Assembly (NCBI GenBank): GCA_964639965.1
Contig: CAZXGI010000010.1
Coordinates: 1 to 58,407, forward strand
Direction: 5' to 3'
Source of the DNA: TMED23 sp964639965
GTDB taxonomy: Bacteria > Pseudomonadota > Alphaproteobacteria > Rhodospirillales > UBA2165
DNA: 58,407 nt
Every line of letters starts with the position of its first letter. Within the stretch, counting starts at the first letter, position 1. The notes under the pieces were generated by a model. It was given only the letters and a program-made list of their open reading frames with translations, was not told the origin of the DNA and ran no database searches. Position numbers and translations under genes: made by a program. Shown here piece after piece: positions 36,384-44,625 of the stretch.

Positions 36384-37202
36384 TTAGACTTCGAGTCCCA
36401 ACTCAGTGCGCGCTTGTGCAATTTGTTTGTCACTGGGCATACGATTATGCCACTCAGAGCGTCCTTCCATATATGAGATGCCTTTTCCCTTAACTGTATT
36501 AGCAATAATGACCAAGGGCTTTCCGCCAGTTTTACCAACCAAATCAAACGCCGGCATTAATTCATCGAAAGAATGACCATCGACGCCAACGCTATGCCAT
36601 CCAAAACTGCACCATTTATCCTTAAGATCTCCGAGTTCAAGAAGTTCCTCGGTTTTTCCCATGATGCACAGTTCATTACGATCAACAATCACAATCAAAT
36701 TATCAAGCTTATGATGGGCTGCGAACAAGGCAGACTCCCAGATTGAGCCCTCATAACACTCGCCATCACCCACAATCACAAAAGTATTATAACCGCCATC
36801 ATCTTGGCGTGCAGCCATCGCGAAACCTGCTCCCATGCCTACTCCGTGACCAAGCGATCCAGAAATACCCTCTATACCAGGGATACGAAAATCAGCATAC
36901 ATACCTAAAAGGCCGTCTTTTTGTGTAAAACGTTCTAACTCCTTGTTGGTAAAAAAGTTGTAATCAGCCAGAATTGGATATTGTGCCATCGCGGCGTGGC
37001 CTTTGCTCATAATTACTCGGTCACGATTTTGATTTTCAGGTTGACCTCGCGTAATCGTTGCAACTCCGCCATAATATAGGGCTATAAGAATTTCGGCGCA
37101 GGAAAAACTAGATGGTATATGACCCTTCTTTTGACGCATTGCCATTTTGAAAAGTTCTTGCCGTAACCATAACGCCTTGGATTTTAAATCATTTAGTGTC
37201 AA
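36384..37202 (-). CDS. Transketolase-like protein, N-terminal half (ThDP diphosphate-binding domain)
   Basis: 272 residues from TTG 37202, preceded on its strand by AAGGA eight bases away. SKGHA (66-70) and GHGVGMGAGFA are the transketolase substrate and ThDP motifs, and GDG (145-147) to DRNE (N176) is the Mg-ThDP motif. It makes the active site together with the C-terminal-half protein encoded next. It follows the B12 radical SAM gene by 41 bases. Since the histidines that bind the sugar phosphate in transketolase are only partly recognisable, the donor may not be a normal pentose phosphate. Confidence 0.84.
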   Translation of the reverse strand: MTLNDLKSKALWLRQELFKMAMRQKKGHIPSSFSCAEILIALYYGGVATITRGQPENQNRDRVIMSKGHAAMAQYPILADYNFFTNKELERFTQKDGLLGMYADFRIPGIEGISGSLGHGVGMGAGFAMAARQDDGGYNTFVIVGDGECYEGSIWESALFAAHHKLDNLIVIVDRNELCIMGKTEELLELGDLKDKWCSFGWHSVGVDGHSFDELMPAFDLVGKTGGKPLVIIANTVKGKGISYMEGRSEWHNRMPSDKQIAQARTELGLEV

Positions 37203-37243
37203 TTAGAAATCCTTACTGTGCCATAGGATAATTTCTTCAACTG

Positions 37244-38725
37244 CTAATTATCCAGTAGTTTTCGTTTTAATGGAATAGCCGTGAGTTCTCTAATATGCTG
37301 AACAACATCTAATCCAAATTTTTCCTGCACCAAATCCAAGTAAGGTTGGTGTTTGAAATAAGCATCAAAAGCTTTGTCTCTAAATTCCAAAATTTCTGAC
37401 GAACTGCAGTACTGGTTATTCAGGGGCTTAGAGCTATAACCATGTTGTGAATAATCTTTCCATGACGCTGGCAATTCTAGGCCTAGTCTGATGGCATCAT
37501 CATAAAGCGGCGAACCGGGATAGGCCATAGCCGAATAAAAATTTGCAAACTCACAATTGAGTTCAAGCGCTAGGTCAAAAGTTTCCTGCATCCGTTCAAG
37601 ACTATCATCGGGAAGACCAAATATATAGTTCGCAATTATATTGATGCCTGCGCCTTGAATACGTCGGACGACATCTTTGATATCATCATTGCCATAAATC
37701 TTGTCAGCTCCATCTCTCACATGATCACTCGCACTTTCTATGCCGAGACATAACCAGTTCACACCAGCCGCCTTTAACTTGTCCAAAAACTCATTTTGCA
37801 CGGAATCAACCCTTGCATATGCCCAAATATTAACCTCATATTCACGTTTAATGAGTAGATCACAAATTCCCAAAACGTGGTTCTTATTTAGCACAAACAT
37901 CTCATCAACAAACTTAAGGTTCTTGATCCCGTAATTTTCTACGAGCATATCTATCTCTTTTACCACAACCTCCGGAGACCACATTCGATAGCTTGATTTA
38001 CCAAACGGGGCGTTAATGCAACAAAAATGGCATTTGTAGGGACAACCCAAACTTGTGTGGATCGCCGCATAAGGGGAACGATTATGAATATCGGTAAAAC
38101 TATGCCAATTATGTGCGCGGTACTTTTCCATAGGTAACAAATCCCAAGCAATACCGGGCATCTCATTATCCAGATCCATTATAAGAGACTCTGCTTCTAC
38201 CGGAGGTATGATTTTATCACCATCACGTGACCAAAGGCTCGGTATGCTACTAAAGTCATTGACTTGATCTTTTATAGCTTGAAGAGTTTTGAAAATTGTG
38301 ACCGGGCCTTCAAGGTCACAAACAAAATCAACAGCCTCTTCTTTCATAGTCAGTTCAGGTAGTGCGGCCGGATGGGTTCCAGTCATCATCACCTTAGCAT
38401 CCGTCCCGGCCCCATCAATTAGCCGGGCAATGTCGCCGGCTGCTGTCATATTTTGCGTCGATGCTGATGGCTGCAAACCATAACAGACAATTACGATCAG
38501 TTTTGGACAGTAATCCTCCACCGCAGATCGAGCAACTTCTGCAGCGCTAGCACTCAGCGCGGGTGCGTCATAAATGGCTACTGTTTTACCTTTAAGGCGC
38601 ATATAGGTCGCGAATAAACCGGCGAACACGGGGGGCTCAATCGCCGCATAGTCATTGCCAAGATCCTGATAAATTTGCTTTCTATCGCCGGGATTAATGA
38701 AGAGTACATCTAGGCTCTCGGCCAT
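37244..38725 (-). CDS. B12-binding-domain radical SAM protein (second copy)
   Basis: 493 residues from ATG 38725, preceded by AAAGGAG on its strand; a TTG one codon earlier is less likely. Residues 1-150 form a B12-type Rossmann domain (VMMTGTHPA), again without DxHxxG. The cluster motif is C228-PYK-C232-HF-C235, with FVDEMFVLN and GIESASDHVRDG. It is related to but distinct from the protein at 12205-13728; both have FGLP/GLPG regions and similar spacing. It heads the operon with the split transketolase. C-methylation or a radical rearrangement of a sugar or keto acid is plausible. The substrate is unknown. Confidence 0.84.
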   Translation of the reverse strand: MAESLDVLFINPGDRKQIYQDLGNDYAAIEPPVFAGLFATYMRLKGKTVAIYDAPALSASAAEVARSAVEDYCPKLIVIVCYGLQPSASTQNMTAAGDIARLIDGAGTDAKVMMTGTHPAALPELTMKEEAVDFVCDLEGPVTIFKTLQAIKDQVNDFSSIPSLWSRDGDKIIPPVEAESLIMDLDNEMPGIAWDLLPMEKYRAHNWHSFTDIHNRSPYAAIHTSLGCPYKCHFCCINAPFGKSSYRMWSPEVVVKEIDMLVENYGIKNLKFVDEMFVLNKNHVLGICDLLIKREYEVNIWAYARVDSVQNEFLDKLKAAGVNWLCLGIESASDHVRDGADKIYGNDDIKDVVRRIQGAGINIIANYIFGLPDDSLERMQETFDLALELNCEFANFYSAMAYPGSPLYDDAIRLGLELPASWKDYSQHGYSSKPLNNQYCSSSEILEFRDKAFDAYFKHQPYLDLVQEKFGLDVVQHIRELTAIPLKRKLLDN

Positions 38726-38888
38726 CAAGGGTTCTCCTTTTGATTTTACATAAATTTAACCGATACAAGCAATATAAACGACAGAGTCTTAATCATTAGT
38801 AACCCAAAATTATTTAGCAATTAATACGAGATTTATTTGTATAGTCATTTAATTTACATCAGCCAACAAACCAATATTTTCGATAGCT

Positions 38889-39785
38889 TTAATTTTCATA
38901 AGGAACTCCCTCGGTATCAAATACGACCATAATTTCGCAAATATCTCTCTTCCCAAGGCCTATAGAAGATAGTTTATGAAGAACCTCAGAAGATAAGTTT
39001 GTCATAGGTATTGAAGCTCCTTTCTGGAAAGCAAAATCTTGTGCTGTTTTCAGATCTTTCAACATTGTGTCAGACGCCCCAATCATTGGTTCAGTCTGAC
39101 GAGCAGCAAACCTTGGGGCCATTATTTGAAACGGCTGCGAATCAGCCCAACCGCCTTTGAGTGCCTCTGATAGCTTCAAAGCATCAATACAACCTGATTT
39201 TTCTGCAAAACTAATTGCTTCAGCTATTGCCACTATATTGCTACCAACAATAATTTGATTACATAGCTTAGCAACTTGCCCTGCACCGCAATCACCCATA
39301 TGAGTAAAACGCTCAGACAATTCCTCAACAATTGGCCGGACATATTCAATATCAGATTTTGCCCCTCCAGCCATAATGGCGAGAGTACCTGCTTCAGCCC
39401 CCTTTACACCACCTGAAACCGGAGCATCGACCCAACCCATCCCGGTTTCTGACTTAAGCCGCGCAGCAAAACTGCGCGTTAAATCTGGTTGCATAGAGGA
39501 AAAATCAACAATGACTTGATCTTTTGTCCCAGTATTCGCTACTCCCCCCTCTCCAAATACAACATCTTCTACTGCCTTAGAATCAATCAGACACATTAGG
39601 ATTATATCTGAATCGGATACTAATTCACCAACTGAGGAAGCTTCTGCGGCCCCCTTCTCAATAGCTGGAAATATTTTTTGTCGAGTTCGGTTCCATACAA
39701 TAACGTCATAGCCCCCTAATAGTAATCGGTCTACCATGGGTGATCCCATTAGACCCAAGCCAATATACCCTAATTTTGGTTTCAC
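38889..39785 (-). CDS. 3-hydroxyisobutyrate dehydrogenase-family oxidoreductase
   Basis: 298 residues from a GTG that overlaps the ilvD stop by 4 bases (GTGA). The cofactor motif is YIGLGLMGSPM, the substrate motif DAPVSGG, and the catalytic lysine lies in GAGQVAKLCNQ. These beta-hydroxyacid dehydrogenases act on 3-hydroxyisobutyrate, tartronate semialdehyde or similar acids. Coupling to an IlvD/Edd-family dehydratase points to sequential dehydration and oxidoreduction of a hydroxy acid, either branched-chain amino acid related or sugar-acid catabolism. 160 bases separate it from the radical SAM operon, so it may be a separate transcript. Confidence 0.85.
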   Translation of the reverse strand: MKPKLGYIGLGLMGSPMVDRLLLGGYDVIVWNRTRQKIFPAIEKGAAEASSVGELVSDSDIILMCLIDSKAVEDVVFGEGGVANTGTKDQVIVDFSSMQPDLTRSFAARLKSETGMGWVDAPVSGGVKGAEAGTLAIMAGGAKSDIEYVRPIVEELSERFTHMGDCGAGQVAKLCNQIIVGSNIVAIAEAISFAEKSGCIDALKLSEALKGGWADSQPFQIMAPRFAARQTEPMIGASDTMLKDLKTAQDFAFQKGASIPMTNLSSEVLHKLSSIGLGKRDICEIMVVFDTEGVPYEN

Positions 39786-41518
39786 GTGATATCTCCTGAA
39801 TCGACCGGCACCTCAACCTCCCAATGGACATTACCAGCGTGCGTCACAGCTCCCAAGTTAGCTGGGCCAACAGTAGCTGCGTATTTTTGCTGTGCACCCG
39901 CCAATTTTGCAAAATCTGGAGAAACCCATTTTTCACGTCTGGCATTCATTTCTTTAACAGACAATTTAACATCTATTGATCGGGATTTAGCATCAATCCT
40001 CACAATATCTCCTGTTTGAATCAGAGCAATGGGTCCGCCGGACGCTGCCTCTGGAGAAGCATAGCCAATACACATACCTCTTGTTGCCCCCGAAAAACGA
40101 CCATCTGTCAAGAGTGCTACTTTTTCGCCCATTCCTTGACCATAAATAATAGCGGTAACGCCCAACATTTCTCGCATACCGGGGCCACCTTTTGGCCCTT
40201 CATTACGAATTATAATAACAGAACCTTCGGCATAATCTCGTTTCTTAATCACTTCCATACAAGCTTCTTCGCTCTCAAAAACCAAAGCGGGACCTTCATG
40301 AACCAATTTAGCTAAACCTGCCACCTTAAGTAATGCTCCATCGGGGCACAGATTGCCTTTTAAAACAACCACTCCACCTGATTCTGAAATGGCGTTTTCC
40401 CTAGAAAAAAATACCTGGCCATCTGGCGCTGGGGCATCTAACAATGCCTCTTCCAAAGTATTTCCTTCTATAGTTAAACAATCACCATAAAGAAGTTCGC
40501 TATTCAGTAATTCTTTTAACAAAACAGGGACGCCGCCAGCATCATAAACATCTTTTGCGTGATATAACCCACCCGGGCGCAAACTCGCCAGCAAGGGTGT
40601 ACGTTCAAAAACCGCTGCGACATCATCAAGAGTGAACTTGATCCCGGCCTCATGGGCTATAGCTGGAATATGAAGACCCGCATTCGTTGATCCACCAGTT
40701 GCGGCGACAACAGCACTAGCATTCTCCAAACTTTTGCGGTTTATTAGATCTCGAGGCAAGGGTCCTTCCCCATTTACAGCCAGCATAATGAGTTCGCCAG
40801 CTTTTTTTGCCACGTCAAGACGCTCCTCAAAAATCCCCGGTATCATTGAGGAACCTAATGGCGCCAAACCTAAAACCTCTGAAACCATGCCCATTGTATT
40901 AGCGGTAAATTGACCGGCACAAGCTCCAGTCGTCGGTAAACATACACGCTCTAACTCCTGGAGTTCATTTTCATCCATTTTGCCCGTCATAACCGCGCCA
41001 ACAGCCTCATAAGCGTCTAAAGCACTGACATCTTTCCCTCGCCAGGTTCCCGGTAATGCACTGCCACCATAAATGAATACAGAGGGTACATTGCAGCGAA
41101 CCATGGCCATCATTATTCCAGGAAGATTCTTATCACATCCACCAAAACCTATAATCCCATCGTAAGCATGGCCGCGCACAACAAGCTCGATACTATCAGC
41201 TATGACTTCCCGTGAGATAAGCGAAAATTTCATACCCTGGTGGTTCATCGACAAACCATCTGAAACTGAAATAGTCGTAAATTCTCTAGGGGTCCCACCA
41301 GATTCAATAACACCTTGTTTGGCAGCCTTGGCTTGCGGGGTTAAAGTCATTACACAGGGTGTTGTTTCGCCTGCCGTTGTTACAACCCCAATAAAAGGCT
41401 TTCCGATTGCCTCATCATCTAGGCCCATAGCGCGCAAGAATGCCCTGTGAGGTGTCCGATCAAGTCCTACAGTCGTGACACGTGAATGAAGTGATATTTG
41501 TTTTTGTTTCTTCGGCAT
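39782..41518 (-). CDS. ilvD: Dihydroxy-acid dehydratase (IlvD/Edd family)
   Basis: 578 residues. The iron-sulfur and substrate motifs of the IlvD/Edd family are present: ETTPCVMT, GFGGCDKNLPG and TTGACAGQFTANTMG provide the three cluster cysteines, and TDGRFSGATRG is the C-terminal signature. IlvD converts 2,3-dihydroxy-isovalerate and related acids to 2-keto acids for valine and isoleucine. The length fits the shorter [2Fe-2S] type and also the sugar-acid dehydratases in the same family. No other ilv gene is nearby, and the overlapping partner is a beta-hydroxyacid dehydrogenase, so a sugar-acid role cannot be excluded. Confidence 0.83.
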   Translation of the reverse strand: MPKKQKQISLHSRVTTVGLDRTPHRAFLRAMGLDDEAIGKPFIGVVTTAGETTPCVMTLTPQAKAAKQGVIESGGTPREFTTISVSDGLSMNHQGMKFSLISREVIADSIELVVRGHAYDGIIGFGGCDKNLPGIMMAMVRCNVPSVFIYGGSALPGTWRGKDVSALDAYEAVGAVMTGKMDENELQELERVCLPTTGACAGQFTANTMGMVSEVLGLAPLGSSMIPGIFEERLDVAKKAGELIMLAVNGEGPLPRDLINRKSLENASAVVAATGGSTNAGLHIPAIAHEAGIKFTLDDVAAVFERTPLLASLRPGGLYHAKDVYDAGGVPVLLKELLNSELLYGDCLTIEGNTLEEALLDAPAPDGQVFFSRENAISESGGVVVLKGNLCPDGALLKVAGLAKLVHEGPALVFESEEACMEVIKKRDYAEGSVIIIRNEGPKGGPGMREMLGVTAIIYGQGMGEKVALLTDGRFSGATRGMCIGYASPEAASGGPIALIQTGDIVRIDAKSRSIDVKLSVKEMNARREKWVSPDFAKLAGAQQKYAATVGPANLGAVTHAGNVHWEVEVPVDSGDIT

Positions 41519-41618
41519 TCTAGGTCTCTTTAAATTTATAGTTCATTTTCCTAGAGCACATCGTCAAAAACGTCTATTGTCAAGCGACTGATATTATTTG
41601 GAGAAGAAAATCGAGACT

Positions 41619-42293
41619 ATGAACCCAAAGGAATTAAAATTTTTTGTGACCGATGAGAATGTTTGGTCGCAGGTGATCTCCGAAAAAATTTATACTTCTG
41701 AACGCCCTGCATTATTTTTGGATCGCGATGGTGTGATTATTGAAGAAGTAAATTACCTTCATCGACCAGAAGATGTCAGCATAATTCCAGGCGCCATCGA
41801 AGTCATTAGGCGAGCCAATGCCTTAAAAATACCAATAATAATTGTGACTAACCAAGCGGGTATTGGCCGCAGATACTACGATTGGAAACATTTCATTGAA
41901 GTACAAGAAAAAATTTTTTCGATTTTGAATGACGCCCAAGCAAATATTGATGCGGTTTTTGCTTGTCCCCACCACCCGGAGGCTCGAGCACCTTATTTTC
42001 ACAAAGACCACCCGTGGAGAAAACCAAATTCAGGTATGCTACTTATGGCCGAAATACTTATGAAAATTAAATTAAAAAAGTCATGGATTATTGGCGACCG
42101 CTCAAGTGACATTCGTGCAGGCTTCAATGCTGGTTGTGCTGGTGGCATTCACTTGCGTACAGGGCATGGGATCAGGGGTACGGAGCAAAGCACATCTTTA
42201 GCCTTAAATTCTAAATATTTTAAAACTAAATTACTCCCTTCAATTGCTGAATCACTTACGGAATTACCTTTATTTAAACAACATTTAAACTAA
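41619..42293 (+). CDS. GmhB-like HAD-IIIA phosphatase with altered zinc site
   Basis: 224 residues from ATG 41619; a TTG 21 bases earlier is closer to a GGAG but would add an unrelated heptapeptide. The HAD motifs are FLDRDGVI (D35, D37), IVTNQAGIG and IIGDRSSDI, with RKPNSGM as the substrate loop, matching heptose-bisphosphate 7-phosphatase and histidinol phosphatase. GmhB normally binds zinc with CxH and CxC; here C116-P-H118 remains but the CxC is replaced by H131-P-W133. The likely role is removal of a phosphate from a sugar bisphosphate. There is no matching gmhA or hddA in the window. Confidence 0.78.
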   Translation: MNPKELKFFVTDENVWSQVISEKIYTSERPALFLDRDGVIIEEVNYLHRPEDVSIIPGAIEVIRRANALKIPIIIVTNQAGIGRRYYDWKHFIEVQEKIFSILNDAQANIDAVFACPHHPEARAPYFHKDHPWRKPNSGMLLMAEILMKIKLKKSWIIGDRSSDIRAGFNAGCAGGIHLRTGHGIRGTEQSTSLALNSKYFKTKLLPSIAESLTELPLFKQHLN

Positions 42294-42471
42294 CAAAAAT
42301 ATCTATGCCGGTAATTAAAATACAATCAATTTACAAATAATTTTATCAAGAATTTTCTGGCTAACTCAATCTTACCCAAGCTATCGCCCTATTTAATATA
42401 TCTGAACACCGAAAGAAAAACTATTTGATTTAACCAGGATAGCAAAAAACCAATAAATAATTTGATCCAAA

Positions 42472-43314
42472 TTAATGAAGCGAAGTAAGTCGTGATTGGC
42501 TTGCTAGGTCATTAATTGACTCCATAGAGAATCGACGTAATTTCAAATCCTTTAACAATCCTATTTCAAGAATAGTCTCAGGGTCTAATTTTTGTTCTAT
42601 TGTTAACTCAACAAACTCGAGTAAATCCCGGGTCAAACCAGGGTAAGATAAAACGTTACTAATCAATTCTCGGCGGATTAAAGTTGGAAAAGTGAGAATT
42701 TCTATAATTAATAATTTTTTTACCGTGTCTCGAATTTCGAGGCTCCTGAACAAACTATCAAGACAAAAACTGTAAATACCAAAATCTAATTTTCCAGCAA
42801 CATCCTGAGTAAACTCCCTAAACTCCTCTATAAAGGATTTAGGTGTCAACTTTTTGTGCATTAACTCTTTTATGATAATTAGGAACTCGCGGTAACGCGA
42901 TCGGGCCGGAGTTATTTTACCACCTAACTGAGACTCTATGTCTCGGATTTCCGAATCACGAAAACGAGCTTCTATTAGTGACCGTGCGGTATAACGAACA
43001 TCATCTGATAGTGCCTGTTTTTCAATTAACTGGAATAATCGCTCATATTTTTCTCGATGGGTTCCTTTTAGTTTAGATACTCCTCCACTCAGTGGCATCA
43101 AAGCGGCTTCCGCCACCAACTTGTCTTTAGAATAAATCGCGGCAACCGCAGCAGCTTCATGTATAACTGCATTGCCTTGAAAATCATCTGTAATAAAAAA
43201 TCGTGTATCAGAAGCTACCGTTAAATAACGACCTAATTTCGCACATGCGAGAAAGTGGTCAGCAAGGTCATACCCTCCCGAAGTTTTAATTTTAAATGGT
43301 TCAGGTGTTATCAT
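42472..43314 (-). CDS. Uncharacterised protein
   Basis: 280 residues; I do not recognise it. The N-terminal 60 residues look beta-rich (YLTVASDTRFFITDD, NAVIHEAAAVAAIY). The rest is strongly helical and charged, with many Leu, Glu and Arg residues, and no cysteine cluster, signal peptide or membrane segment. It ends 82 bases before the ELM1-family gene on the same strand, so order of transcription is ELM1 first, this gene second. The helical tail could be a protein-interaction repeat. I cannot assign a function. Confidence 0.5.
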   Translation of the reverse strand: MITPEPFKIKTSGGYDLADHFLACAKLGRYLTVASDTRFFITDDFQGNAVIHEAAAVAAIYSKDKLVAEAALMPLSGGVSKLKGTHREKYERLFQLIEKQALSDDVRYTARSLIEARFRDSEIRDIESQLGGKITPARSRYREFLIIIKELMHKKLTPKSFIEEFREFTQDVAGKLDFGIYSFCLDSLFRSLEIRDTVKKLLIIEILTFPTLIRRELISNVLSYPGLTRDLLEFVELTIEQKLDPETILEIGLLKDLKLRRFSMESINDLASQSRLTSLH

Positions 43315-43396
43315 TAAAAACCTTCTAAGCGATCAGTTTATAGTGGATTATACACTTTTTATATACTTTGTGAATTTTTATGATCACCAGGCGTTT

Positions 43397-44413
43397 TCAG
43401 TGTTGGCCAAATTTAGATAATACCCGGATCTCAATTTCGCGGGCAATCTGGGCTGCCACATCTAATTTTTTTTGTACAACACAAGATGAAGATTTAACCA
43501 AGTACTCTCCCAAAAGATAGGCGTAACCCCCGGACACCAATTCATCAATGAAGCGTTGGTGTTTTTTCCCCAAAAAACCATTGGGCGCGAAAATATGAAC
43601 CGTATTACCATTTGTGCATGCATCAGAACACATTGAAGTTGAATCACCCGTCATAATTATATGATCGGCATGAGATAAAATTCCTAAGTAAGGATTATCA
43701 TCTGCACTATCTTCCCGACGCCAACAATGCAAAAAAGAAGGTCTTATATTTTTCTCTGAAATACAATTGAGTATAGGTTCTAATTCATCACGGGTTCGTG
43801 GGCTTGTAGTTATTATGAGGCTCCCTGACAATTCATTGACAAGATTGGCGGTTTGATGACCGAGTTTGCCTGCCATCTTTTTTGTAAAGGAGCGACGTTT
43901 CGTTGCTCCACCTATAACCAGACCAATAATGGGTTTTTTAAGACTGGAAAATTCTTTGTTCCATTGGATATTGGCACTCGAAATTTGGTCATGGCCAATG
44001 TTATTAGGGGCACCAATTGTTCGAAGAATATTTTTTGAATTGGCTATACTGAAATCATGGTTAGGAACAGCAATTATATCAAACTCATTTATCGCTAAGT
44101 TACCTGGATACATTATTTGGATAAGACTGCATTCTTGGGGATTTCGCCTCTTTATGTAGCGTGCGACAGTCGCTGCACGGCGGCCAGAAGCTACAACTAT
44201 ATCGGGCCAGGGCGGATTAATAGCGGATTTAGAAGCATTCGTTAACCCCAGCAAGGACGGACCCAATAACATATTTGGCAAACAAGCGAAACGGGACCAT
44301 CTTAAATATTTTTCTATAAACGGTATCCCAAGTGAAATAGCTACCCCCTTGCTTTGGCTACCTGTTCCAGGGCGCTCATCTATCAACACCCAGATTATAG
44401 GGTCTCGTTTCAT
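43397..44413 (-). CDS. ELM1/GtrOC1-family protein (Mito_fiss_Elm1)
   Basis: 338 residues from ATG 44413; a TTG 39 bases upstream adds 13 residues and lacks support. IWVLIDERPGTGSQ opens the protein, ASGRRAATVARYIK follows, and HIIMTGDSTSMCSDA with VHIFAPNGFLGKKHQRF marks the C-terminal half. This is the ELM1 family (PF06258), found across Alphaproteobacteria and in plant mitochondria. The fold resembles GT-B glycosyltransferases, and the bacterial role is unknown. It sits between the unknown gene at 42472 and the TPR-sulfotransferase. A glycan role is compatible with the neighbourhood but not shown. Confidence 0.82.
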   Translation of the reverse strand: MKRDPIIWVLIDERPGTGSQSKGVAISLGIPFIEKYLRWSRFACLPNMLLGPSLLGLTNASKSAINPPWPDIVVASGRRAATVARYIKRRNPQECSLIQIMYPGNLAINEFDIIAVPNHDFSIANSKNILRTIGAPNNIGHDQISSANIQWNKEFSSLKKPIIGLVIGGATKRRSFTKKMAGKLGHQTANLVNELSGSLIITTSPRTRDELEPILNCISEKNIRPSFLHCWRREDSADDNPYLGILSHADHIIMTGDSTSMCSDACTNGNTVHIFAPNGFLGKKHQRFIDELVSGGYAYLLGEYLVKSSSCVVQKKLDVAAQIAREIEIRVLSKFGQH

Positions 44414-44625
44414 TTTAAATCCATTAAATTTAATTATTTGAACATCTAACAATAAAAATTAGTAAAAAATAGAATTATCGTTTATTCAATAAAAAGTAAC
44501 TTTCAGAATCTATTCAGATTTTAACTTAATGTCGACATTCAAAAATAAATCTGCATTGGATAAGTAATTTATTTCGAAATCTTTTATCATTACCAAGCAG
44601 TGTTACTCATACCAGAAAACATAAA

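Noticed and set aside
40016..40315. A + strand ORF of 99 codons inside ilvD, and similar long antisense ORFs elsewhere
   Set aside because: They lie wholly within well-conserved genes on the other strand and have no family motifs.
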